The translations under genes were made by a program, and so were the position numbers. Positions 23,881 to 34,100 of a stretch of 64,000 nt of DNA are shown here, piece after piece. This DNA comes from Okapia johnstoni. Taxonomy: Eukaryota; Chordata; Mammalia; Artiodactyla; Giraffidae. The DNA lies in the NCBI GenBank assembly GCA_024291935.2, contig CM044320.1, forward strand, positions 55,060,001 to 55,124,000, given 5' to 3'. Numbering within the stretch: position 1 is the first letter of the stretch; every line of letters starts with the position of its first letter. Under the pieces are notes generated by a model. That model was not told the DNA's origin. It did not search any database and saw nothing but the letters and a program-made list of their open reading frames with translations.

Positions 23881-23960
23881 ATTTTTTTTTAGTTCCCCAA
23901 CCAGGGTAAAACCCATGCCCCCTGCAGTGGAAGCGCAGACCACCAGAGAAATCCCAAGAC
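23881..23960 (-). mobile_element. CHR-type SINE, short
   Basis: T-run, then AGTTCCCCAACCAGGGT ... CCCCCTGCAGTGGAAGCG ... AGAGAAATCCC. Confidence 0.75.
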
Positions 23961-23991
23961 CTCTGACTGCTCTACCTGAGACACTTAGAAC

Positions 23992-24497
23992 TGTTGTTTT
24001 GTTACCGAGTTCATGCTTGTACTGCTTGTCACAGGACAGGCCAATAAATCGAGAGACAAGTTGTTGAGGCAGGGAATAGTGACTTTATTTGGAAAGCCAG
24101 CAGACTGAGAAGATGGTGAACTATTGTCCCAAAGAACCATCTTACCCAACTTAGAATTTAGGCTTCTTTTATACTAAAAGGGGAGAGGGGGTGTGGTTGG
24201 TTGTTACAAACTTCTTAGGGTCAGAATCCTTTGTTCTTGCATCTGTCCATGTAGGTCAGGTTATATTGTTTCTGTGTATCTCCAACATGACAAATGTTAT
24301 TCTGTTCTGTAGCCTTTTAAATCTCTACATGAATGGAAAAGTGTTATACCTTAAAAGTCAGAACCTTGAAAATGGGCTATTCTTTATATTTCAGGCTATA
24401 GGCAGCATTCTTAACTTGTAGCAAAAGCAATAGAATACAAATGTTAAAGTAAAGAGACAGATCCAATATGGAGTCAGATTTGTTATTCCCTATTACA
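23992..24497 (-). mobile_element. Solo LTR of an endogenous retrovirus (ERV1/MER41-like)
   Basis: Read on the minus strand it starts TGTAATAGGGAATAACAAA (24,497) and ends near ...AACAAAACAACA (23,992), giving the TG...CA ends of an LTR. It carries AATAAA about 80-90 nt from that end and a typical T/C-rich U3/R layout of about 500 bp. No gag/pol/env lies beside it, so it is a solo LTR. The family is assigned by general resemblance only. Confidence 0.6.
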
Positions 24498-24837
24498 GTT
24501 TTTCTGGAGAAATCACATACTAGTCTATGTAGAATCTGAGGTGTAGATAGCTCTTTCTAAGAGATGTTCCAAATAACTATTTTACTTTTTCCCCTCAGAA
24601 AAACTCTTGGGTGCTGGGCCCAAAAGAACCAAGAATTTGAGAGGCATCGACTAAATCTAGAAAAATGTAAGCAGTCATAATTGGCAAAGCAGATGGGGGG
24701 GGGGTGGGTATCAAAGTAAACACACTGGAAGAAATAGGATTCTTCCTCTTCTCATACACTTTCTGAATCTAACCACAGAACTCCATCACCTTCTCTATCG
24801 CTTCCATAAGATTCTATAACTTCCTTCCTTTATTTAT
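24498..24837. other. Intergenic, nothing recognised
   Basis: A G-run (about 24,695-24,706) is the only feature noted. Confidence 0.5.
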
Positions 24838-24985
24838 TTTTAAAATATTTATTTATTTATTTAGCTGCACTGGGTCTTAGTTGCAGTGTGTGGATTCTAG
24901 TTCCCTGGCCAGGGATCAAACCCGGGCCCCCTGCATTGGGAGCGCAAAGTCTTAGCCACTGGACCACCAGGGTGGTCCCTGCCTG
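24838..24985 (-). mobile_element. CHR-type SINE
   Basis: TTTATTTATTTAGCTGCACTGGG ... CCAGGGATCAAACCCGGGCC ... CCACTGGACCACCAGGGTGG. Confidence 0.88.
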
Positions 24986-25005
24986 CTTTAAAAATACACT
25001 TACCA

Positions 25006-25226
25006 GGGACTTCCCTGGTAGCCCAGTGGCTAAGACTCTGCAGTCTCAATGCAGGGGCCTGGTTCCATCCCTGCCTGGGAACTAGATCCCACATGCTGTG
25101 AGCAACTAAGCTCTTGAGCCACAACTAACGAGTCCATGGGCCACAACAAAAAATCCTGTGAGCGGCAACTAAGACCCAACACAGCCTAACAAATAAAAAC
25201 ATGTATATATATATATATATATATGT
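25006..25226 (+). mobile_element. CHR-type SINE with (TA)n tail
   Basis: GGGACTTCCCTGGTAGCCCAG head, CAACTAA body and AATAAAAAC, ending in a (TA)n run at about 25,203-25,223. It lies inverted to the neighbouring CHR at 24,838. Confidence 0.87.
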
Positions 25227-25734
25227 AAAAAATAGAATTTATTTAATTGGATCCTTCTTTATCTCCCTTCTGATACTACTTTTAGAATGGCAAAAAGGTG
25301 TTAAATTTTAGGATATATGAAGATCTTCCTTTTTTAAAAATCGATTTCAGTTTCTTAAAGTAGCAGGATTCTAGAGAAATGGGAGCTGGGATGTCTTGTC
25401 GAAGTGCTTTGATTCTGTATTATTTTGTTTCCTTTTTTTTTTTTTTTCTAGAGATAAGAGATATTCCACCAATTTCAGGAGATTGGAGTTATGAAAAGAA
25501 TTTTCAAATAATCAGATTGTTTGCTTCTGGAAGATAGAGAAAAGAAATTGGGTTGGATGATTCCTGAAATTTCTTATTCAGTATTTCCACTTATATAGTT
25601 CAGCCTGTCTAGTCCTAGTATGATCTTTTGAATGTAACTAAAATACTAGTTTTTGGAAATGTTCACATCAGATCATAAAATCTGGGTTATATAATGCCCA
25701 GAGGGATACACACTGGGAGACAGAGTAATTAATC

Positions 25735-25970
25735 TAAATGGAGCTAACATCTGTTAGCTTTTTACCAAGTGTTTACCAAGTGTGCCACGTACCTTCCTAA
25801 GGACATTATATGCATTGCCTTATTTCACTTCATTACAATTTTAGGAAGTAGAGACTATTTATTTACTGTATTTTACAGATGAGTGAAGTGAGGTTCAGAC
25901 ATGTGAGGTAATTCTCCCAGTGTCACTCAGCTTGTGAATGAGAGGACTGAACCAGAACTTAGATTTGACC
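25735..25970 (+). repeat. MIR SINE
   Basis: 'gctaacatctgttagc ... ttttacagatgagtgaagtgagg ... gtcactcagcttgtgaatgag' follows the MIR consensus order. Confidence 0.75.
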
Positions 25971-25979
25971 TTAAAGACT

Positions 25980-26095
25980 AATGAAGGAGCTATTATCTCC
26001 ATTTTGGAAATAAGTGCATCAGAGATGTTAAGTAACTTGGCCTAAAGTTACATAAACAGTAACTGACAGTGGTGTCAGGATCTGAATGCATGTCT
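25980..26095 (+). repeat. MIR fragment
   Basis: 'attatctccattttggaaat ... ttaagtaacttggcctaaag' matches the MIR core. Confidence 0.6.
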
Positions 26096-26229
26096 GCTTT
26101 TTTCTAAAACTTATGGTTTTAACTATATTAAATTCTAAGATATCATTGAGCATTAAGGAATGCAGTAAGAGAACACAACACATTGAGAATATTAGGATTT
26201 TTAAGAAATTAGGTTGAGTGCTGTTATAA

Positions 26230-26446
26230 ACCTCATTATATTTATTTATCTCTGCTGGGTCTTAGTTGCAGCATGAGAATTGTGCTCTAATTACTATATA
26301 GAGTTGAAGTGAAGTGTTAGTCACTCAGTTGTGTCCGACTCTTTTCGACCCCCGCTTCACTTCAACTCTATATAGTAATTAGTTCCCTGACCAGGGATTG
26401 AACCCAGGGCCCCTGCATTGGGACTGCAGAGTCTTAACCACTGAAA
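26230..26446 (-). mobile_element. CHR-type SINE interrupted by a palindromic insertion
   Basis: 'TCTGCTGGGTCTTAGTTGCAGCATG' and 'AGTTCCCTGACCAGGGATTG ... GAGTCTTAACCACTG' are the two halves of one CHR. They are separated by about 88 bp of foreign sequence. Confidence 0.83.
26287..26382. repeat. Perfect 28-bp inverted repeat with 40-bp Bov-A-derived loop
   Basis: Arms 26,287-26,314 and 26,355-26,382 are exact reverse complements. The loop (GTTAGTCACTCAGTTGTGTC ... CGACCCCC) is a Bov-A SINE piece. TAATTA occurs at both outer ends (26,288-26,293 and 26,376-26,381). Confidence 0.93.
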
Positions 26447-27218
26447 GATAAACCCCATTAAAATCAGGTCTTAAAGACTAAGATTTTGTGCCACATTGTT
26501 AGGCTAAGGGAGAAGGACCTAAATGGCAGTGATAACTTGGCATCTAGTGAATGAGAACCTCTGAGGGCAGAAAAGGGACTTACAAAAAATATGGTATCCG
26601 TGGGAGATGCCTTTATTGATTTATTGACTGCGTTTGGCTGCTGTGCTTCCAATCTCAGTTGCAATTCCCACATTGAGGCTGTTCCCACCCTTCCTGTGTC
26701 CCTTGAGCTTAGCAGGCACTTGCTGTCCTATTGGAAATGAAACTTAGAGATTGGGTGCATGGTATGTGTGTATTTACTCTGCAGAATGTTGGTACTGTTT
26801 GTCCCTTTATTATAGCAAAAAGGTGACAGGAGAACTAGAGACTGGGACTTCATTTAAGGGAGGGTTTGGTCTTAATGTTTGTTGTGCCAAAGAAGACAGG
26901 TTAATTTATTTCTTAGAATATCCATTATGACAGTGAGGGGGCCTTAAGGGATTTGAAGGCTTTCATCCTATATCCCTGTTCCACTTGGACTAGATTGGTA
27001 AATTACTGGATAGCATTCTTAAATTTTTGGTTTCCTATAAGTTTATTTTATTGTTAAGGCACCTTCTACAGCACATTCCTTTGATACTATTAGAGGTTAA
27101 GTGTTGCAATTGTGTTAAAATTTTTGACTCTTAAGTTAATATTCCTTTCCTCCTAAGATCTTTGTATTTTTCTTCTCTGAGAAGCATGTTTTTAAAATAT
27201 TTATTTATTTTTCTGCAG
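26447..27218. other. Intergenic, no gene seen
   Basis: No repeat family or coding exon recognised. Confidence 0.5.
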
Positions 27219-27286
27219 TTTAGAGACGGCTTGAAGCAAACATCCCAACTCGGTGAACTTCAGCTTGGGCATAAACTTCAGATTGG
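27219..27286 (+). ncRNA. Candidate 68-nt untranslated exon
   Basis: A T-rich acceptor (TTTATTTATTTTTCTGCAG) precedes it and the near-perfect donor GG|GTAAGTAAT follows. It contains no ATG. It lies 0.9 kb upstream of the RBMS2 start codon on the same strand, so it could be a 5'-UTR exon of RBMS2 or an exon of an upstream lncRNA. There is no coding evidence. Confidence 0.35.
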
Positions 27287-27934
27287 GTAAGTAATCATTT
27301 CAGTTTCATGGACCTTGAAGCTGGGAATAGTGGGATGAAGATTCATATAAGATAGCTAACAGTTGTCAAAGAAATCACTAGGCAATTATGTCTCAGTAAA
27401 GCTGGGGAAAAGAAAAAAGAAAGCACTAAGCATCAAGTTTCATGACATAGTCCAGTTTGAAAAATCCTTTTTGAAGTCATACCTGGGGGAATCTGAAAGG
27501 ATTAAGAAGCATCAGCCCATCAGTGTGACCCAAGAGGAATAAAACTGTCCAAAGATCTGAAACTAGTTATTTCCCATCCTCTGTTTTGCTTGTCTCTGCT
27601 CTTTGGTGAGCTCTTTTGTTTGTTGTTCTGTGTGTTAAGCTCGCTGTAAATATAAAGTGGGGGGAAGTGCTGAGCTTATTTTCTTCACCTGTTCTCCAAA
27701 GCAGTGTCCCTTTAAAATCAAGCTTGGACTCTTATAGCTGAGATCTAAGGAGAAAATGTCCTCGTTTTTTTCCATGAGAATCTGAACTTGTACAAAATAA
27801 ATAGGAAAGGGGATAGGGTTGAAAGAGGTAGACCTAAAAACTTCTTTTTGGTCTAACTGCTAAGCCTATGAAAAATTTAAAAATAACATCTTGGGCATTA
27901 GGACCCAGTGGAAGAGCCTCACTCAGACTCGGGG

Positions 27935-28119
27935 TTAACTTCTATCAGTGACGTAAACAAGCAGCCCTAGCTCATTCTTTACTCCCCCTCCCTCCCCCCT
28001 CCTCCTCCTCCCTTTTCCCTCTCCCTTCTCTTCCTCCCTCCCTCCCTCCTTCTCTCCCTTCTTTCCTCTCCCTTTCCCTCTCCCTCTTTCTCTCTTAGCT
28101 TCCTGACATTAAAGAGAAA
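27935..28119 (+). promoter_or_regulatory. RBMS2 start-proximal region: CRE-like site and 115-nt pyrimidine tract
   Basis: TGACGTAA (CREB/ATF-like) lies near 27,949. From 27,982 to 28,096 every base is C or T, then AG at 28,097-28,098 and the ATG at 28,120. It can be read either as a CT-rich TATA-less promoter/5' UTR or as a splice acceptor that makes the ATG exon an internal exon. Confidence 0.5.
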
Positions 28120-28185
28120 ATGCTGCTATCAGTGACGTCCAGGCCTGGGATTTCGACTTTTGGCTATAACAAGAACAACAAGAAG
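28120..28185 (+). CDS. RBMS2: RBMS2 first coding exon (residues 1-22)
   Basis: ATG at 28,120; encodes [22 protein letters not shown]; donor AAG|GTAGGG at 28,186. The longer open frame past the donor is intronic read-through. Confidence 0.95.
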
Positions 28186-31100
28186 GTAGGGAAAAGTGTT
28201 TTTTTGGAATTCAGCTACTTCCTTTTCTGGGGATCGGGGAGTGCCCTTGGCTTTAACATTCTCCTTAAGAGGGGAACAGGCTTCCTCTCCTCTCAGCTCC
28301 TCTCTTTTCCCACCACTTTTTTTGGTCATCTTTTCTTACCTGGTTCCGAAGTTCCAGGAATTTACAGTCCCTTACCTGAGGCCTGAGAAAGCAATGGAAT
28401 TAAAAACAAATCAAGCTTTGCAAGTTCGGAGCTTTGTGAAGTTAGTTTGACTTCCTGCTGATGTATCCAATTTTCACAGGGAAATATGTCACCTCAAACC
28501 CTGGCCCCCAGCCTGCTCACTCCAAGGTTATTTCGTTGTTTTGATTAACTGCATTCTCCAGCCCACCTTCCTTCCTACCATTCCATCAGCTTATCAGGTA
28601 GCTTGAATACAGTCAGTGAAATCACAGCTTCATCTGAGGACTGAGTCTACTCTTGGAGCTTAGATAGAGACCCTACTCAACCCAGCCTGTAGGCAAGGAG
28701 TTTTTAAGAGAAGACCTTGGGAATTAAGGCAGAAAGTTCTGGGATTCTTTGGGGTCTGCTGCTAAGCTGGGGCTTCCTGCTCTGTAGATAGCCAGGCTCA
28801 GCAGGGATCTTTGAAGCCTTTTTGATTAACCCACAGCTGCCAGAGAGTTGTGTTATGCTTGGGCACAAGGGCAGTCTGGGGAGAGGTGTACAGTTGTGCC
28901 CACAGTTGCCAAGGAATATCTTGGGCAGTTTCTTGGCATTTCAGTGTACACAGTGCTGACTAGGAGGAACTTTATGCTGTAGCAGAAAGACCCTTTACCC
29001 TCTGTCTTGATTTTCTAGCTGTTCTTTGTAGAAAAAAGGTGCCATATATATTTTAGGGTATTTTGCTCATTTGATGGATTGTTGGGGCGTGGGAACGGAT
29101 TCTTGATACTTTCTTATACACCTAAGGAGACTGTTATAGGTGAACAAAGTATCTTATCAAGGCAGTGGGTAAATGTTTGGAACCAAAACACCTGGTGTTA
29201 GTTTATATGGTATTCATTCTGTCATTGATTCCCTGGGGGCTCAGACAGTAAAGAATCTGCCTGCAATGCAGGAGACCAGGGTTTGATCCATGGATCGGGA
29301 AGATCCCCTGGAGAAGAGAATGGCAATCCACTCCAGTATTCTTGCCTGGAGAATTCCATGGACAGGGGAGCCTGGAGGACTACAGTCTATGGGGTGGCAA
29401 AGAGTCCGACACAACTGAGCAACTAACACACATGTGTGCACGCACACGCACACACACACTCTTATTATATCCTTAAGAAATATGGGTTCATATTTGTTAT
29501 CAATTTTATATACACACACATAAATCAATATGATTTTGACAGGGATAGCTCATTTGTCTTTATTCTCTTTAAATCTTGTATAGTACTGTATGAAAGTTTC
29601 CTTCCTAATTTTTTCCCTCCAAGTCTCTCAGATTACCCATTAAAATACAATAAAATGAATTGCAGAAATTGGTTTTTTCCTATTAGTACCCATGTTATTT
29701 GATGCTATCTAAAATATTCTTGTTTCTTAGCTCTGTACTTCCTTTTTCCCTTGTTGTGTAGGAAACATTTAACCAGCTTCTAAATCGAGGATATTGTAGG
29801 GCAGGGGTCCATAACCTCTGGGATCTAATGCCTGATGCCCTGAGGTGGAGCTGATGTAAGAATAATAGAAATAAAGTGCACCTAGAATGTAATGCTCTTG
29901 AATCGTCCGAAAACCATCCCCCACTCCAATCTGTGGAAAAATTGTCTTCCACAAAACCACACCCTGGTGCCAGAAAGGTTGGGGACCACTGGTGTAGGGG
30001 ATGAAGGTTATTATTGTGGACTGGGATTCAAATATCGTATCTCTTTCTGATAACTTGTAAGGTTTGAGAAGCGCATTAAGAAATCTGGGATGGGGTAGAT
30101 CCGTAATTACTCAGGGTATTTGTCAAATGTTCTTTGGGTTCTTACAGGTCAGTGTTATGATGACATCACTTTGTGACTGTGACACCTTGTGTGTGTATAT
30201 AGGTTTGTAGGTATTGGGCCTATTTAAATAAAGTGATTACTACGTTACTCTTTGTCTTTTTGTTGGTATGTATAGCTTAATGTGTTCATTGTTTGAGAAG
30301 AATGTTTTGAGTGAATCTGATTGTGTAATTTGGCTGTTTTTATACTGAAGGTTAGTTTTTAAAATAAGTTATTAGTTTTTAGTAATAAACATAAGACATT
30401 TATTTTTAAAATTTAAGCATCAAGAGGTATATAAAACAAAAAGTCTTCCCTTCATGTCCTGAAGTTACTTACCTAAATCCCACCCGTTAAGGGAAATAAT
30501 TAGTAGCAGTTTGCTTTGTCTATTCTACCAGACTTTTTTCAATGACAAGTTAAAGTTTTAATTTTGACATTGGCTTATTTGCCATTTCTATTAATAACCA
30601 AGTTTGTCAGGTAGGACAAGTCTATGTAAAAAGTTTTGGCGATCTCTGGAACATTTAAAAAACTGAAATAAAATTCTAACTTTCTGAAAAGGTACACATT
30701 ATAAATATCTGCTTTTATTTTCCATCATTTTGTTGTACCAAAATCTGTAAGTAACAGATATGTAGAGATCCATTTTCTTTAAGGACTATTTTTATATCAT
30801 AATTTACTGTAGTTGTCACTGCTGGTTAGTGGAATAAAAATAATTTCTTGAGTGAGTTCAGTTTGAAAAGATTTATTTGTATAGCACTTTTGTAACTTCA
30901 TTAATTTTTATTTAATGTCTTTTAAAATTAGAATTGTTTGGGGACTTTCCTGGCAGTCCAGTGGTTAGGACTCAGTGCTTTTACTGCCATGGCTGAGGTT
31001 CAGTCCCTGGTCAGGGAACTCAAATCGTTTAAGTCCTGCAATTTGGCAAAAACAAAAAAATAGGATTGTTTTATTTTGAAACATATTTGTATATTTTATC

Positions 31101-34100
31101 AGAGAAGTTGTTTCCTGAGGAGTCAAGGACAATTACAGTTTTCTTATTCTTTCTTGGCTGTTGTGAATATAGGTATACACTCAACAAATGTATAATGCCT
31201 GATAAAGGAAGGCACTCACATGCCTTCCCAGGATATAGTGTTGAATGTCCATTCTTTTTAATGAAATTAAATAATCACAGAAAGGAGAAAATGTGAATTT
31301 CAAAGAGAGATTCTGAAAAATTATGGTATTTTTTTAAAAAAAATCTATCTTATTCTTAGTTCTTAAAGAAAAAAAGAAAAGACTAAAGGTAAAAAGATCA
31401 GAGTTCTAAGGTCTCAACACTTCCTTCAACTTTTGCAAGAGTTGCCTCAGTAGAGGGATTTGTGTATAGGTGAGACTGAAAGAGGAAGTGTTTGTGAGTA
31501 AAGGAATTTCAGACTTGTAAAGAGCCTAACCACGCCTTCCCTGACATCATCTTCCTGGCATGTGTTATTATAAGTTAACTCCTCAGAGCATCAACAACCA
31601 TTCCCTTTGGAAAAACAGAAAAGAGACTTTGTTTAACTTGGGATAATTTGCCTTCCCTGACCTATTTTGCATAAATTTCTATTTCTTCTTGATCTTAACA
31701 ATTGAAGGCCATATTGGGGTGGGGAGTTGCGGGGAGTGGGGTGGGGTGGAGGAGCAGAGGCAGTGATGAGAGTAGAACTGGCTGGTAGGCATTGCCAGAT
31801 TTTCACTCTTTAAGAAGTTTGAGTTACCTGAAGTTTTTGGAAGAGTTTACTCAGGAGAGCAGAAAATGGGAAGCAATACTAGAATTGTTTATACTTCTAA
31901 CAGGGAGAGAGAATTTTTGTGTGTTTGCTACATTTTCATCTAGTTTCCATTGAATCAAATTTAGTAGAACTTTTATTTTTTAATTTTATTTTTTGGCCAC
32001 ACTGTGTGGCACGTGGGATCTTAGTTTCCCCACCAAGGATTGAACCTGTGCCCCTTGTAGTAGAAGCATGGAGTCCTAACCACTGGACTGCCAGAGAATT
32101 CCCTGGTGGAACTTTTAAAGTCCAACATCTCATGACCAGTGACAGCTAATAGTTCTGTTATCAGTAATAAAGTGAACTCAGTTGATTAAAGCTTACTGGT
32201 AATGTCTCTCCATTGATTCCCCCTTTTTTAGCTCTACTACACTAACTTAGGCCCTTATTACCACAGTAATAAACATCCCACAGGATCTCCTCGTCTCCTG
32301 TTTCTCCACTCCCTACCCCTTGTCCCCAAGTAATTTTATACCCGCTACCAGAATAATCTTCTAACATTCCAACAGTATAGTGCTGAGCATTTCTTGTATA
32401 AAAACCTTTGATGGATATATCTGTGTTAGTTGCTCAGTCATGTCTGACTCTTTGCGACCCCATGGGGTGTTGCCTGCCAGGCTCCTCCATTCATGTGATT
32501 TTCCGTGCAAGAATACTGGAGTGGGTTGCCATTTCCTTCTCCAGGGGATCTTCCTGACCCAGGGATCAAACCTGAGTCTCCTGCATTGCAGGATGGGTAT
32601 ATATTACCTGCTAAATAAAGTCCAAATCCTTAGCCCAGTGCCCACTGTTGATCCAGCTTTCCTTATCTCCCCCACCTCCCCTGCATGCTTTCATTACACT
32701 GACTCTGCTTGAACCAGTTGTGTTATCTGCAGTTCTCTGGCAATACTCTTTGGTTGTTGGTTTACATTTCTAATCTCCTAAGAAAATATGCTGTAAGACA
32801 GAAAAATATAGAAAAGAAACAAGACAGAAGAAAATATCAATCAGAATAAGAAGTCAGGGACTTCCCTGTTGGACCAGTGGTTAAGATTGTACATTTCAAA
32901 TGCAGGGCACCTGGTTTCAGTCCTTGGTGAGAGAACTAAGATCCTACATGCTCTGTGTGTGCAGTGTGGCCCCAAAAAGTCAGCTAGAATTAAAATGCAG
33001 ATGTGCAAACCATAGAGTTAATCCTGGAAGATGAAGACTGATGAATAGTCATGATTTTGTCAGTGGAGAGGTGGTTGGTGACTTTAACAAGCAATTTCAG
33101 ATTGGGGAGTAAAAGCAGGGTTGGAGTGGGTTGTTGAGTGAATGAAAGTAAGGAAGTATAGGTGGTATATATAGACTGATCTTTTAAGAATTTTGATTAA
33201 GATGAAAGTGCAGGAAAAAAATTTTAAAAACAGGCAAAATGTCTGAATAGATATTTCACCAAAGATGATCTACAAGTAGCCATGAAAAGGTGTCCAGCAT
33301 CATTAGCCATCAAGGAAATCAAAACCACAGTGAGATACTACTTCACACCCACAAGGATAGTTGTAATCAAAAACACAGATATAGTAGTGTGGTGTAATTG
33401 TACCCTTATAATCTGCTGATAGAAATGTAAAATGATGCAACTGTTTTGAAAATCATTTTGGCAGTTCCTTAAAAGGTTAAACACACTCCTAGGTATATAC
33501 CCAAGGGAAATTAAAACATAATGTCCACACAAAAGGCCTGTACATCAGTGTTCATAACAGCATTATTCATAATAGCCAAAAAGCGGAAACAATCCATGTA
33601 TTCATCAGCTGATGAATGGATAAGTAAAATACTGTATCTACCCATACAATGGAATTATGGATTTTATTCAGTGATTAAAAAGTAGTAGGATTACTGGGAC
33701 TTCCCTGAAATTCCACTGGTTAGGAGTCCAGGGCATGGGTTTGATCTTTACTTGGGGAACTAAGATCCTACCTGCCGTGTGATGTGGCCAAAAAAAGAAA
33801 AAGTAATAGGGTACTGATACAATCTACAAAATGGATGAACCTTGGAAAAATTATGTTAGTGAAAGAAGCCAGTCACGAAAGACCACATACATTTGACCCT
33901 TGAACATCGCGGGGCTTGGAACACCAGCCCTGTGCAGTTGAAAATCCACATATAAGCTATATTTGATCCTCTGTATCCATGACTCCTCCATATCCATAGT
34001 TCTGCATCCTCAGATTAAACCAATAGCAGAAAATCCACACGTAAGTGGACTCATGCAGTTAAAATCTGTGTTCCTCAAGGATCAGATGTATTTGATGCTT

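Noticed and set aside
28120..28386. 88-residue ORF starting at the RBMS2 ATG
   Set aside because: Only the first 22 codons are exon. The rest reads through a GTAGGG donor into intron 1.
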